Positions 18,723 through 27,363 of a stretch of 45,999 nt of DNA are shown piece by piece. Made by a program: the position numbers and the translations under genes. The DNA comes from an uncultured Planctomycetota bacterium. GTDB lineage: Bacteria > Planctomycetota > Planctomycetia > Pirellulales > Thermoguttaceae. The notes beneath the pieces were generated by a model. That model made no database searches and was not told the DNA's origin. It worked only from the letters and a program-made list of their open reading frames with translations. The stretch's first letter is position 1. Each line of letters begins with the position of its first letter. The stretch covers positions 1-45,999 of the forward strand of contig CADACS010000019.1 in the NCBI GenBank assembly GCA_902786505.1. Direction: 5' to 3'.

Positions 18723-19844
18723 ATGGCCCTTTTTGAATACCGACTTGCGCACAAAGACGCAAACAGCCGCGCGCGCCGAGGATCCTTTGAAACGACGCGC
18801 GGCGTCGTTGAGCTCCCAACTTTTATGCCGGTCGGAACGCGCGGTTCGGTCAAGGGCGTTGAAATCGGGCTGCTCGAAGAGACGGGCTCGCAGATCGTAC
18901 TTGGCAATACGTATCATCTCATGCTCCGTCCGGGCGAAGAGGTCGTTCGCGAACTCGGCGGCCTTCATCGGTTCTGCGGCTGGAAGAAGCCGATGCTCAC
19001 CGACAGCGGCGGATTCCAACTCTTTTCTCTTGCGAAACTTACAAAGATATCCGAAGAGGGCGCCGTCTTTCGTTCCCACATCGACGGCCGCAAAATCAGC
19101 CTGACGCCGGAACGCGCGGTCGAAATTCAGGAGGCGCTCGGGTCCGATATCGCGATGGCGTTCGACCACGTTATCGCGCTCCCCAACGTGCGGCGCGCCG
19201 TTCAAGACGCGATGGAGCGCACCGTTCGCTGGGCGCTGCGCTGCAAAAAGGCGCACGTTCGCGACGACCAGGCGCAGTTCGCGATCGTTCAGGGCGGCCT
19301 GGAATACGATCTGCGCGCTCAATGCGCCAAAGAGCTCGCCGATATGGATTTTCCCGGCTACGCGATCGGCGGTCTGAGCGTCGGCGAAACGCCCGAAGAA
19401 ATGTACGACTGCATCGAGGCGACCGTCGAGCATATGCCGGAAACGAAGCCGCGCTATCTCATGGGCGTCGGACGACCGGAAGACCTCCTTGAAGGGATTT
19501 TGCGCGGCGTCGATATGTTCGACTGCGTTATGCCCTCGCGCAACGGCCGCAACGCCATGGCGTTTACAAGTTACGGCCCAATGCGGCTGCGCAACGCGCG
19601 CTACGAACGCGACCCGCGGCCACTCGAAGAGGACTGCCCCTGCCCCGCGTGCCGAAGGAGCCGCGCCTATATCCGGCATCTCTTTATCGCCGAAGAAATG
19701 CTCGGTCCTATCCTACTGACGATACACAATATAACGTACTATCAGCGCCTCATGGCCGGAGCGCGCCGCGCGATTGAAGAAGACCGATACGTCGATTTCT
19801 ATCGCGAATGCTTCGCCAAGTGGGCGATGGGAACGCCAGACTGA
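18723..19844 (+). CDS. tgt: tRNA-guanine transglycosylase
   Basis: This 373-residue cytosolic enzyme exchanges guanine-34 of GUN-anticodon tRNAs for the queuosine precursor preQ1. I chose the ATG at 18723 ([12 protein letters not shown]) because it gives the usual family length of about 375; the frame is open further upstream to 18630. Diagnostic parts are [27 protein letters not shown], and [12 protein letters not shown] with the base-recognising Asp. The nucleophile Asp267 lies in [13 protein letters not shown]; most bacteria have Thr where Ser is here. The zinc site is complete: Cys-x-Cys-x2-Cys in CPCPACRR and the distal His in LTIHN. The exbD-like gene follows after 23 nt, so the two may be co-transcribed. 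No other queuosine genes are in the window. Confidence 0.95.
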   Translation: MALFEYRLAHKDANSRARRGSFETTRGVVELPTFMPVGTRGSVKGVEIGLLEETGSQIVLGNTYHLMLRPGEEVVRELGGLHRFCGWKKPMLTDSGGFQLFSLAKLTKISEEGAVFRSHIDGRKISLTPERAVEIQEALGSDIAMAFDHVIALPNVRRAVQDAMERTVRWALRCKKAHVRDDQAQFAIVQGGLEYDLRAQCAKELADMDFPGYAIGGLSVGETPEEMYDCIEATVEHMPETKPRYLMGVGRPEDLLEGILRGVDMFDCVMPSRNGRNAMAFTSYGPMRLRNARYERDPRPLEEDCPCPACRRSRAYIRHLFIAEEMLGPILLTIHNITYYQRLMAGARRAIEEDRYVDFYRECFAKWAMGTPD

Positions 19845-19867
19845 CGCGTTGGAAAGCGAGCGACGAC

Positions 19868-20281
19868 ATGAAAGCGCCCGACCTCAAAGCCAAGCCGTTA
19901 AAGTTCAATATTACGCCGCTTATCGACGTAACGTTCCTACTCATTGTCTTCTTCGTTATGTCGAACCGCCTGATTCAGGACGAAGTCGCGATGGAGATGA
20001 CGCTCCCGAGAGAAGCGTCCGGCGAAACGGTCGTCGAAGACGATTCCGATAAAATTGTCCTCAACGTCGAAAGCGCCGACTCCGTCTACTTCGGCGCGCG
20101 GAAAGTAAGCTACGACGAGCTCCGCGAGCGGCTCCGGCGCGAGAAAAGCCGCGCCACGCGCGACGTCTCCGTACGCATTCGCGCCAATCGCGACGTCCCC
20201 TATTCCGCCATTGAGCCGATCCTCGTAATCTGCGCGCAGACGGGCTTCTCCGACGTCTCGTTCGCCGTCGTCGAAAAGTAG
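19868..20281 (+). CDS. ExbD/TolR family biopolymer transport protein
   Basis: The product has 137 residues from the ATG at 19868, which follows GAAAGCGAG; an earlier in-frame ATG at 19808 overlaps tgt and is less likely. A short cytoplasmic N-terminus is followed by one membrane helix (NITPLIDVTFLLIVFFVM) with the essential Asp of the proton path, then a periplasmic domain ending in QTGFSDVSFAVVEK, as usual in the family. ExbD works with the ExbB/TolQ pentamer to transduce proton motive force to the outer membrane. No exbB-like gene is adjacent, which is unusual because the pair is normally encoded together. It lies 23 nt after tgt. Confidence 0.9.
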   Translation: MKAPDLKAKPLKFNITPLIDVTFLLIVFFVMSNRLIQDEVAMEMTLPREASGETVVEDDSDKIVLNVESADSVYFGARKVSYDELRERLRREKSRATRDVSVRIRANRDVPYSAIEPILVICAQTGFSDVSFAVVEK

Positions 20282-20300
20282 CGGCGCGGCGGCTTTTTTG
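20265..20300 (+). terminator. Possible terminator after exbD
   Basis: A short stem (20265-20271 with 20288-20294, one G-U pair) overlaps the stop codon and is followed by six T (20295-20300). The loop is long. Confidence 0.35.
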
Positions 20301-20654
20301 TAAAGATACGCAAAATACAAAACCTATTTGTCTTTTTAGCAAAAACGCATTTCTGTGTTTTTTCACCAATAATTCAATAGAACGCTCTAACCGATTTTTT
20401 CCCAAGAGAAGCGCGGCGCCGTTCCGATTTCTACAAAACGCCGTTTGCCCGTCACGGAAGGACGACTCACGGCGCGCGTTTCCAAGGCGGCGCGTTCTCA
20501 TTTTGCAGATTTTGCGCGCAATAACGCCGGTTGGGAGCGTATAGAGGTCAAGCGAACCGAACGCCGCGTTCGGCCGCTCTCACCGCGTTTGCCGCTAAGG
20601 CTCAATAAAGTCGACCGCCCTGAAACGGGGCGCGCGTTACGGAAAGGCTGCGTT
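20282..20654. other. Intergenic region upstream of clpX
   Basis: This 373-base gap has A/T-rich tracts at 20295-20400 and then becomes G+C-rich. The clpX frame is open back to 20445, but the translated extension is unlike ClpX. I can point to no convincing promoter or RNA gene. Confidence 0.4.
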
Positions 20655-21992
20655 ATGTTCGACGATCACGACGATTTTGGCGCCGATACTCAAACCGCTA
20701 CGAACGCCGAGGGCAAAAAGAGCGCGTACTGCTCCTTCTGCCGCAAAAGCCATAGAGAGGTCGGGCCGCTCGTCGAAGGACCGGGCGACGTCTATATCTG
20801 CGGCGAATGCGTCGATCTGTGCAAAACGATCTTAGAACAGGAACGTCAGCGCCGGCGCGGAACGGAAAAGGCGCCCAATAAGATTCCCTCTCCCCGCGAA
20901 CTGCTCGCCAAGCTCGACGAATACGTCGTCGGGCAGGACTACGCGAAAAAGACGCTCGCCGTCGCGGTCCACAATCACTATAAGCGGATAACCTCCGGAA
21001 CCGCGACCGACGACGTCGAACTCGGAAAATCGAACGTTCTTCTCCTCGGTCCGACGGGCTGCGGCAAGACCCTGCTTGCGCAAACGCTCGCCAAGACGCT
21101 CGACGTTCCGTTCGCAATTGGCGACGCGACGACGCTCACCGAGGCGGGCTACGTCGGCGAAGACGTGGAAAACCTCATTTTGAAACTTCTCCGCGCCGCC
21201 GATTTCGACGTCGAACGCGCCCAGCGCGGAATTATCTATATTGACGAAATAGACAAGATCGGCAAGTCGAGCCAGAACGTCTCCGTAACGCGCGACGTCT
21301 CAGGCGAAGGCGTCCAGCAGGCGCTCCTCAAGATGCTCGAAGGGACCGTCGCCAACGTTCCGCCGCAAGGGGGCCGCAAGCATCCGGAACAGCAGTATAT
21401 TCAGGTCGACACGTCGAATATCCTCTTTATCTGCGGCGGCGCGTTCGTCGGGCTCGATAAGATCGTCGAAGGACGGCTGGGCAAACGCCTGATCGGATTC
21501 AGCGCGCCCGAAACGGAAAAGAAGGAGCAAAACGGCTGCGCCCGGCTCCGAAGTTTCTCCGAAAGCGACAAAAAGCAGTCCGTTCTCGAATACGTCTCCG
21601 CCGAAGACCTGTGCGAATTCGGCATGATACCCGAACTCATCGGCCGGCTGCCCGTCGTCGCGTCCCTCGATCCGCTCTCCGAAGACACGCTCTGCCGCGT
21701 TCTGCGCGAGCCGAAAAATTCGCTCGTTAAGCAGTATCAGAAGCTCTTCCAGATGGAGAACGCCGAACTCGAATTCTCCGAAGAAGCGCTTCACGCCATC
21801 GCGGCCGTTTCCCTCGAACGCAAGACGGGCGCGCGCGGGCTGCGCTCCGTTATGGAGGCGCTCATGCTCGAACCGATGTTCGCGCTCCCCGACAGACCGT
21901 CCGGAGAACGCTATTACATTACCCGGGAAATGGTCGAGGGCAAGGCGGCCGTCGCGCCGGAGCCGTCCTGCGAATCGCTCAAAAGCGCGTAA
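20655..21992 (+). CDS. clpX: ATP-dependent Clp protease ATP-binding subunit ClpX
   Basis: This 445-residue AAA+ unfoldase recognises tagged proteins and feeds them to ClpP in the cytosol. The ATG at 20655 (MFDDHDDF) is preceded by GGAAAGG and places the N-terminal zinc-binding domain correctly: Cys26-x2-Cys29 and Cys49-x2-Cys52. Walker A is GPTGCGKT (about 132-139) and Walker B is IIYIDEIDK near 196. The pore-1 loop GYVG follows Walker A, and the RKH pore motif is in GGRKHP. Sensor-2 is in [12 protein letters not shown]. An insertion of about 10-15 residues is visible after IGFSAPE, rich in Lys and Glu. No clpP or tig is adjacent in the window. A bidirectional terminator follows. Confidence 0.97.
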   Translation: MFDDHDDFGADTQTATNAEGKKSAYCSFCRKSHREVGPLVEGPGDVYICGECVDLCKTILEQERQRRRGTEKAPNKIPSPRELLAKLDEYVVGQDYAKKTLAVAVHNHYKRITSGTATDDVELGKSNVLLLGPTGCGKTLLAQTLAKTLDVPFAIGDATTLTEAGYVGEDVENLILKLLRAADFDVERAQRGIIYIDEIDKIGKSSQNVSVTRDVSGEGVQQALLKMLEGTVANVPPQGGRKHPEQQYIQVDTSNILFICGGAFVGLDKIVEGRLGKRLIGFSAPETEKKEQNGCARLRSFSESDKKQSVLEYVSAEDLCEFGMIPELIGRLPVVASLDPLSEDTLCRVLREPKNSLVKQYQKLFQMENAELEFSEEALHAIAAVSLERKTGARGLRSVMEALMLEPMFALPDRPSGERYYITREMVEGKAAVAPEPSCESLKSA

Positions 21993-22015
21993 CGTCCGTA
22001 TCCCAAACAGAACGC

Positions 22016-22060
22016 AAAAAAGCCGCCGAAACCAGAACGTCTTCGGCGGCTTTTTCTTTT
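22016..22060. terminator. Bidirectional terminator between clpX and the RpiB-like gene
   Basis: A perfect 14-bp stem (22017-22030 with 22042-22055, including A/T flanks) with an 11-nt loop is followed by T on the plus strand and gives a T-run on the minus strand. It serves both convergent genes. Confidence 0.85.
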
Positions 22061-22092
22061 TCGGCCCGCGGCGCGCGCGGGAACGCGCGAAC

Positions 22093-22551
22093 TCAGCCTT
22101 TAATCTTCGCGACTTTCTTCGCCGCTTCTTCCAGGAAGGACTTGAGATCTTCAAGGCCGTCTCCAAGATTCGTCGACAGGAACGTGTCGACCGCTTCGCA
22201 GGCCATCCAGTCGCCCCAGATCATCGCGCCCATGCAGAGCACGTTCGAATCGTTAATCGAGCGGCACATTTTCGCCGCGAAGACCGATTCGACGACCGCG
22301 GCGCGCACGCCTTCAAAGCGGTTCGCGATCTGGTTCATGCCCATGCCGGTGCCGCAGAGGAGAACGCCGCGTTCGGCTTCGCCGCGCTGCAGGGCTTCGC
22401 ACGCCTTAACGCAGCTTTCGAAATAGGGGATTTCCGGGTTTTCTTCCGACGCGCCGTAATCGACGACTTCATGTCCGGCTTTCTCAAGGTGTTCGATCAG
22501 CGCTTTACGGAGACTCAGCGCGAACGGGTCGGCGGCAAATACGATTTTCAT
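22093..22551 (-). CDS. RpiB/LacAB-like protein lacking two active-site histidines
   Basis: The product has 152 residues from the ATG at 22551, preceded by AAGGAG at 7 nt; an earlier start at 22647 adds a stretch unlike the family. It aligns with E. coli RpiB without gaps at the key positions. Cys66 is kept in LLCGTGMGM, and the loop ANRFEGVRAAV is kept. Position 9, His in RpiB (DH), is Pro here (AADPF). Position 99, the phosphate- or ring-opening His, is Ile (INDSNVL instead of HNDANVL). Classical ribose-5-phosphate isomerase activity is therefore doubtful; a different isomerase specificity or a ligand-binding role is possible. The C-terminus has a WGDWMACEAVDTFL segment. It has a divergent promoter region upstream. 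Confidence 0.8.
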   Translation of the reverse strand: MKIVFAADPFALSLRKALIEHLEKAGHEVVDYGASEENPEIPYFESCVKACEALQRGEAERGVLLCGTGMGMNQIANRFEGVRAAVVESVFAAKMCRSINDSNVLCMGAMIWGDWMACEAVDTFLSTNLGDGLEDLKSFLEEAAKKVAKIKG

Positions 22552-22730
22552 TGTAAACTCCTTACAACTAAGGTCTAAAGGCAGATCAGAAAACGACTTT
22601 TCGCGAAATAACCGCTGCGTCGCGACGTTCGCTAAAATCTTTTGCATTATTCTAACGAAAAAAATTTCATTTGCAAGGAAAAAGAAAAAGGCTCTTTTTT
22701 TCTTTGAATCCCGCGGCGGCTCAGGACCAA

Positions 22731-22759
22731 ATTACATACATATATTTAAAATTCGTCAA
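22731..22759 (-). promoter_or_regulatory. Promoter of the RpiB-like gene
   Basis: On the minus strand TTGACG (22759-22754) and TGTAAT (22736-22731) are separated by 17 nt; each matches five of six consensus bases. The leader to the ATG at 22551 would be about 175 nt. Confidence 0.55.
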
Positions 22760-22766
22760 TATTGAC
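22755..22766. promoter_or_regulatory. Perfect palindrome overlapping divergent -35 boxes
   Basis: GTCAATATTGAC is a perfect 12-bp palindrome. It contains the leftward -35 box on the minus strand, and its right end forms a perfect TTGACA (22762-22767) on the plus strand, though the rightward -10 box is poor. This suits an operator that controls both directions. Confidence 0.4.
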
Positions 22767-22941
22767 AAAAACCGACCGTTTTTCATCATAAGAACGACCG
22801 AAAAAGTCGATATACATAAAGGCGTGCGGAACGCGCGCGGACGGCGGCCGACGGAGCGGCTTTTCCCGTCCAGAAGGAAGATTGGCGCCCTTGAAACGAA
22901 ACGGCGCGGCATACGACTCCAAACGGATTAAAGTGAGTTTT

Positions 22942-23472
22942 ATGTTAAGAAAGTTACTGTTTTACTGCCTGAGCGTCGCTATTCTGGCGACGTTTGCGTG
23001 CCTGGCGAGGCAAGGCGAGTTAAAAATGCCCAGCGACGCGCTCCGCGCCGACGTTGCGGCGGAACCGGACGCCGCCTCCGAAAGCGTGGCGTTTCTTACC
23101 GACTACGACGAAGCGGCGGAGAAAGCCGCTCGCGACAATAAGCCGATTCTTCTCTTCTTCATGACGAAAAACTGTAAATTCAGCGCCGCTATGCTCCGCA
23201 ACGCCTTTGCCGACGTACAGGTCGAAAAGCTCGCAAAGGAATTCGTCTGCGTTCAGATCGATATGAACGAGGAAAAAAACGGCGCGATCTGCGACGCCTA
23301 TAACGTCGCCGTCTCCCCTACCGTTCAGTTCGTAACCGCTCAGGGCGCGCCCCTTCAGAGACTGGCAAGCGTGCAGTCCGGCGAACGGCTCGCCGCTCAG
23401 ATGCAGATCGCGCTGACGTCGGTCGCATGGCGCGACGCGCGCGGAGAGGAAGAAAAAGCGCTCCTGCGCTGA
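22942..23472 (+). CDS. Membrane-anchored thioredoxin-fold protein with a single active-site Cys
   Basis: The product has 176 residues from the ATG at 22942 (MLRKLLFYCL); the frame is open to 22882. A hydrophobic N-terminal segment (LLFYCLSVAILATFACLA) is a signal peptide or anchor, so the thioredoxin-like domain (about 65-155) faces the outside of the cytoplasmic membrane. The domain starts with YDEAAEKAARDNKPILLFF and has VSPTVQFVTAQG, where cis-Pro is expected. The active-site stretch is TKNCKFSAAM: only the first Cys of the CxxC motif is present, so a thiol-disulfide exchange role is doubtful; it may be monothiol or structural. The ribosome-binding site is weak. It has its own terminator. 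Confidence 0.75.
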   Translation: MLRKLLFYCLSVAILATFACLARQGELKMPSDALRADVAAEPDAASESVAFLTDYDEAAEKAARDNKPILLFFMTKNCKFSAAMLRNAFADVQVEKLAKEFVCVQIDMNEEKNGAICDAYNVAVSPTVQFVTAQGAPLQRLASVQSGERLAAQMQIALTSVAWRDARGEEEKALLR

Positions 23473-23514
23473 ACTCGGGGCGAACAGCCTCCCCCAAAAA
23501 AACTCCGAAAACAG

Positions 23515-23563
23515 AAAAAGCTCGACAGGCGCCGGTCTCTTCCGGCTCTTGCCGAGCTTTTTT
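23515..23563. terminator. Bidirectional terminator between convergent genes
   Basis: An imperfect 16-bp stem (13 of 16 pairs, 23520-23535 with 23542-23557) with a 6-nt loop is flanked by an A-run on the left and a T-run on the right. It lies between the thioredoxin-like gene and the leftward SHOCT-like gene. Confidence 0.7.
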
Positions 23564-23585
23564 AACGCGTGCGAAACTTCGGCGC

Positions 23586-23975
23586 TTAACGCCGTTCCCC
23601 CTCCAAAAGCCTCTCTAATTCGGCGCTGCGGTCCGGCGCGTCCGCGCCCTTCTTCGATTTGGAACCCGCTTCGTCCTTTTCCGTCTTCATAGCGGCCAGG
23701 GAAGCCGCAAGCCGCATGCGAATCGCCTGATATTCCTCGCGCGTAATTTCGCCGGAACGGTACAGCTCTCCAAACCGCGTGAGCATCTCGCTCGGCGACG
23801 TCTCCTCTTGCTTTTCGCCCTCGCGAATCTTCGACAGAATATAACACGCAATCGCGACGAAAATTCCGAGTCCGACGAGCCCCAGAATCAGACTGGGCAG
23901 CCGCTCCCAATTCATGTGCGGCGCCTGTCTGGCGGCGAAGAAAAACGCAACTGGGACGTATGAAAGATAGAGCAT
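23586..23975 (-). CDS. Small membrane protein with a SHOCT-like C-terminal motif
   Basis: The product has 129 residues, or 109 if translation starts at the ATG at 23915. I keep the longer form because the extra residues (VPVAFFFAARQAPH) look like an N-terminal hydrophobic segment, but no ribosome-binding site decides the matter. One clear membrane helix (LILGLVGLGIFVAIACYIL) is followed by a charged cytoplasmic tail. The tail has PSEMLTRFGELYRSGEITRE followed by EYQAIR, the short helix pair of the SHOCT type (oligomerisation/DNA-contact motif in other proteins). Similar single-helix proteins occur in planctomycetes. The last 40 residues are Lys/Glu-rich. Function is unknown. Confidence 0.7.
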   Translation of the reverse strand: MLYLSYVPVAFFFAARQAPHMNWERLPSLILGLVGLGIFVAIACYILSKIREGEKQEETSPSEMLTRFGELYRSGEITREEYQAIRMRLAASLAAMKTEKDEAGSKSKKGADAPDRSAELERLLEGERR

Positions 23976-24212
23976 ATTCGAGCCGAACCAGGATTCGTTC
24001 CCGACGCTTCGCCAAGCGCCGCCTTTTTACAAAAATTTCCCTATTTTATCTAACGCGCACAACCGCAACTCATGCGAAAAACCTGAAGCAAGCCGTTACA
24101 ATCGGACGATTCGTTACAAAAGGGATTAGACGCACGGACGCGCTATCCCTATTTCACGGCGCGGCAAGGACGCGGCGCCAACCGTTTGCACACTGCTTCA
24201 TGGAGACGCAAT

Positions 24213-26489
24213 ATGTTCGCACGTTCATTCGGTCGCAACGCGGCGCGTAAAGCGCTCGTTCGCGCGTCGGCGATAGGGCTCGCCGTTTTGGGGACGTATT
24301 GCCCAATCGACCTTGCGGGCGCGCCCCCAAGCGCGTCGCTGTACGCTCAGTCTATTATAAACCAATCGAGAGGCTCAAGCAACAGTTTCCAAGGTTTTTC
24401 CAACCGACGCGTTGAAAAAATAGCGGCGCTCCCGTCGACTCCGGCTCCGTTGGCAAGCCGGGAGCAAGTCGGCTTTGCGGCGCCCGCGGCGAGCGCGAGC
24501 GCTATCGACGGCGCGACTCTCCGTGTCCCGTTCACAATCCCGGAACGCTCGAAGACGATCGGCGTCAAGGCCGTCAAGCTCTATTATTCCGCGGATCGGG
24601 GCGCGACGTGGCGCCAATACGATTCGGTCGGGCCGACGGACAGGCGAACGGAGTTCTTCTTCGAAGCGCCCAAGCCGGGCGAATATTGGCTGGCGCTGCA
24701 AACGAGTCTCAATAACGGCGCGGTAACGGCCAGTTCGACGCGCGCGTTTCGGTTCTCGCAGGGCAAGGAGCCGGAAGACGACGTTCTCCTTCCGCTCTCG
24801 GCGGACGGCGGCGAACCGACGCTCGGGCTCGACGAATCGGACGCGCCGAGCCTGCTTCCTCTTTCGGACGGCTCCGAAGAAACGCTCTATATGAACGAAA
24901 CGGCGGCGGAAGAGGCGAACAGCGTTTCCAAGGGCGCGGGCGCAAACGGAAGCCCTAATAACTTCTCGCTCAACGACGACTCCGACGAACAGGAACCGCC
25001 CGCGCCGCCGGCCGCGGCCGGGCCCGCCGAAGGCGAAATTGTTCCAAGGCCCGGAAGATTTAAGACGCTCTCGTTCGGAAAAGAGGCGGAGACCGACAAA
25101 CTCATGGTCTTTGTCCGCTGGTTCCGACCGGACGATCTCGACGAGCAGTACCGCGGCCAAAAGGCGACGATCTCGCTCGACTACGGGCCGACCCCGGAAG
25201 GCCCGTGGACCGCCGTCGCAAAGGATCTCTCGCTCGACGAAAGCGGATACGGCTGGGTTGCGACCGCCGACAATATGAAGCCGTTCTACGTGCGCGCGAC
25301 CGTAACCGACGAAAGCGGCGAATCGTGGACCGACGTTACGTCCGATCCGCTCGACGTCTCGACGCCCGGCGTTAAAGAAGCGCTCGGAGTCGTTAAGACG
25401 CCCGCGCCCTTCGCGACCAAAAAGCTCCAAAAGACGGCGAGCAAAGAATCGGTCGTCGAAAAGCGCGCCAAGCCGGCGTTAGACGGCGGAAACGAAGACG
25501 GCGTCGAGCTCGTGCGAACGACCGCCTCGGAAGGAGAAACGAAAGCGACGCCCGCGGCCAAGAGCGAATCGGAAGCCGACTCCATCGACAAAGCGCGCGA
25601 AGCGGGCAAATCGCCCGAAAAGGAAAAGGCGGCCAAGACGCGTCAGCCGTACAGGGAACGGCCCGTCGTGCCCGCGCCGACCAATCCGAACCAACTTGAA
25701 GTCAATCCGCTCTTTACGCGCGGCGTCAGCGTGCTCTACCGCTCCGCGCAGACGCGTTACGAGCCCGACAACGGGGGAAAGCGGTCCATCTTTACGCCGC
25801 CGAGTCAAGCGCGCCGCGCCGCGTCGGTTCCGCCCGCCCAGCGATATCGGTCGCCCGCACAGATCGCCGCCGCGCGCCAGAGAGAAGCGCTCGAAAAGAT
25901 GGAGAAAGACGCCAAGTACGCGCGCGAGCATGAAATGGAAATGCTCGAGCAGAAGCCGGAGCTCATGCAGGGCCGCGTCTTCTATATGGACGCAAACGGC
26001 AATATGACGACGACGCCCCCGCCCGAGTTTCTCCAGGCGTCGAACGAATGGCAGATTTCAAGCGTCGGCGACCCCGTCCCGGTCGGAACCGACGGCGCCG
26101 TGCCGAACGTGTCCGCGAACGGAGGCGCGATCGTATCCGGCGCGGAACCGCCGATCTATATGCCCCAAAATACCGACGATTACGACGCAAGCGCGCGGTC
26201 AGGCGCCGCGATCATGAACCCCTACGTCAATCAGGGAGAAGCGTCGGGCTCCTCGCCCCTCAACGATCGCTACGGAACGGGCGCGGGTCAGCCGGCCGGA
26301 ACGGCGCCCCAGCAGGTTCCCAATACGAACGGCATGGGCATGTCCTATCAGGCGATCCCGCAAACGGCGTACACGCAAAACTATCCGACGGTCCTGCCGT
26401 ACGGATACTCCGCGCCGTCGCCGAACTACGTTCCGCAGACGGGCGGCGCGCCAAGTTCGTTCCCGCCCCGGCCGAGCGTCTCGAGATAA
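24213..26489 (+). CDS. Large secreted proline-rich protein of planctomycete type
   Basis: The product has 758 residues from the ATG at 24213, with GGAGA 6 nt upstream; an in-frame start at 24186 is less likely. A long basic N-region and hydrophobic stretch (ASAIGLAVLGTYCPIDLA) form a signal peptide. A conserved-looking segment at about 100-175 (VKLYYSADRGATWRQYDSVG, then APKPGEYWLALQT) resembles Ig-like domains of uncharacterised planctomycete exported proteins; a second one lies at about 290-385 (ISLDYGPTPEGPWTAVAKD). The middle is Lys/Glu/Ala-rich. The C-terminal 250 residues are rich in Pro, Gln, Asn and Tyr, with no visible fold. No catalytic motif is evident. A cell-envelope or scaffolding role is a guess. 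A strong terminator follows. Confidence 0.75.
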   Translation: MFARSFGRNAARKALVRASAIGLAVLGTYCPIDLAGAPPSASLYAQSIINQSRGSSNSFQGFSNRRVEKIAALPSTPAPLASREQVGFAAPAASASAIDGATLRVPFTIPERSKTIGVKAVKLYYSADRGATWRQYDSVGPTDRRTEFFFEAPKPGEYWLALQTSLNNGAVTASSTRAFRFSQGKEPEDDVLLPLSADGGEPTLGLDESDAPSLLPLSDGSEETLYMNETAAEEANSVSKGAGANGSPNNFSLNDDSDEQEPPAPPAAAGPAEGEIVPRPGRFKTLSFGKEAETDKLMVFVRWFRPDDLDEQYRGQKATISLDYGPTPEGPWTAVAKDLSLDESGYGWVATADNMKPFYVRATVTDESGESWTDVTSDPLDVSTPGVKEALGVVKTPAPFATKKLQKTASKESVVEKRAKPALDGGNEDGVELVRTTASEGETKATPAAKSESEADSIDKAREAGKSPEKEKAAKTRQPYRERPVVPAPTNPNQLEVNPLFTRGVSVLYRSAQTRYEPDNGGKRSIFTPPSQARRAASVPPAQRYRSPAQIAAARQREALEKMEKDAKYAREHEMEMLEQKPELMQGRVFYMDANGNMTTTPPPEFLQASNEWQISSVGDPVPVGTDGAVPNVSANGGAIVSGAEPPIYMPQNTDDYDASARSGAAIMNPYVNQGEASGSSPLNDRYGTGAGQPAGTAPQQVPNTNGMGMSYQAIPQTAYTQNYPTVLPYGYSAPSPNYVPQTGGAPSSFPPRPSVSR

Positions 26490-26513
26490 TCAAAACGGTC
26501 GTCTCAAACCCCC

Positions 26514-26553
26514 AAAAGCGGCGTAAAACCTCACGCGTTTTGCGCCGCTTTTT
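26514..26553 (+). terminator. Rho-independent terminator of the secreted-protein gene
   Basis: A 16-bp stem with one G-U pair (26514-26529 with 26537-26552) and a 7-nt loop ends in a T-run. The A-run on its left side means it could also stop the leftward NimA-like gene. Confidence 0.8.
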
Positions 26554-26610
26554 CATTTTGTCTTTACGCGCTAACCCGTGTTCCAGTACGGATTTTGCGC
26601 CGCCGATCCG

Positions 26611-27084
26611 CTACCGTCTTCCCTTCCCGGCCGCTTCGGCGACAGATAATTTCAAAACGTGAACCGAGTCGACCGCGGAGTCGATATATTTCAATCCCTT
26701 CTCCTCAAAGGCGGGAGAGTATTTCTTCGCCAGCAGTTTTAAGCCAAACTTCTTCCGCTCGACCCCTTCGACAATCTCGACCTTTCCGAAAAGGACAACC
26801 GACCGATACCTCGTAGAAAACTTTTCAGGAAGCGTCTCCACGTCCGTAACGACCGTAAAACAGGCGTTTGGATTTGCGAGAATATTGTCGATCTTTTGCC
26901 CGCCTTCCGCCGTGCAATGCATATAGACCGCGTTTGTCTCTTCGTCGTAGGCGTAAGAAATCGGAACCCCGTACGGCGCCCCGTCCGGAGTCACGGTCGA
27001 GAGCGTTCCGTAGTCCCCCTTCGTCAGTATTTCCCTGACGTCGGCCAGTTCTAACTTCCTGTCCTGTCGTCTCATCGCGCGCAT
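26611..27084 (-). CDS. NimA-like pyridoxamine-5'-phosphate-oxidase-fold flavoprotein
   Basis: The product has 157 residues and matches the split-barrel, FMN-binding family that includes the 5-nitroimidazole resistance protein NimA. The N-terminus MRRQDRKLE is the typical start. Core parts are GTLSTVTPDGAPYGVPISYA, YMHCTAEGGQKIDNI (the NimA-like HCxxEGxKI pattern), NPNACFTVV and YRSVVLFGKVEIVE. It probably reduces small electrophiles or nitro compounds with a flavin in the cytosol; actual drug resistance cannot be inferred. I keep the ATG at 27084 with AAAGGA 12 nt upstream; an in-frame ATG at 27075 is an alternative. The accessory island begins immediately upstream of this gene. Confidence 0.88.
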   Translation of the reverse strand: MRAMRRQDRKLELADVREILTKGDYGTLSTVTPDGAPYGVPISYAYDEETNAVYMHCTAEGGQKIDNILANPNACFTVVTDVETLPEKFSTRYRSVVLFGKVEIVEGVERKKFGLKLLAKKYSPAFEEKGLKYIDSAVDSVHVLKLSVAEAAGKGRR

Positions 27085-27140
27085 TGGAACCGTCTGTCCT
27101 TTCTCTTATGGCAAAATACTAAAAAAGAGCCGCAAAAAAA

Positions 27141-27252
27141 AGATTCTATCTAAAACGAACGGCGCCGGAACCGGGGCGCCGCGAAACGCTTGATTTTAGT
27201 TCTGCCGTTGGTATTATATGCGGAGGACGCGCCTGTTGCTCGTGGCGTTTTT
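27141..27252 (+). repeat. Island repeat, copy A (112 bp)
   Basis: This segment is about 94% identical to copy B at 28617-28728, with the same length and about seven substitutions. It contains a G+C palindromic core (GGCGCC...GGCGCC), then a promoter-like pair, and ends in a GCGTTTTT run. It stands at the left border of the accessory island, upstream of the ankyrin/LRR gene. Confidence 0.85.
27190..27217 (+). promoter_or_regulatory. Promoter inside repeat copy A
   Basis: TTGATT (27190-27195) and TATTAT (27212-27217) are separated by 16 nt. The pair is kept in copy B at 28666-28693, although the spacer differs there by one base. It would drive the ankyrin/LRR gene at 27364. Confidence 0.55.
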
Positions 27253-27363
27253 CCGAAATTTATTCAACAATGCCAATTCACCCTATAAGAATCGTTTTTT
27301 GGGGAATCTTTTTCTATCATAAAGCAGTTTCTGCAATCAGCCATACAGCAAGAAAGCGAACAG

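Larger units (their letters stand above)
22552..22941. other. Divergent A/T-rich regulatory region
   Basis: This 390-base gap separates the leftward RpiB-like gene from the rightward thioredoxin-like gene. It contains a palindrome-centred promoter (listed next) and A/T tracts at 22650-22700. No gene is evident in it. Confidence 0.5.

Noticed and set aside
22762..22791. Rightward promoter from the perfect TTGACA at 22762
   Set aside because: With 17-19 nt spacing the -10 candidates (ATCATA, TCATAA) are poor, so I list only the leftward promoter.
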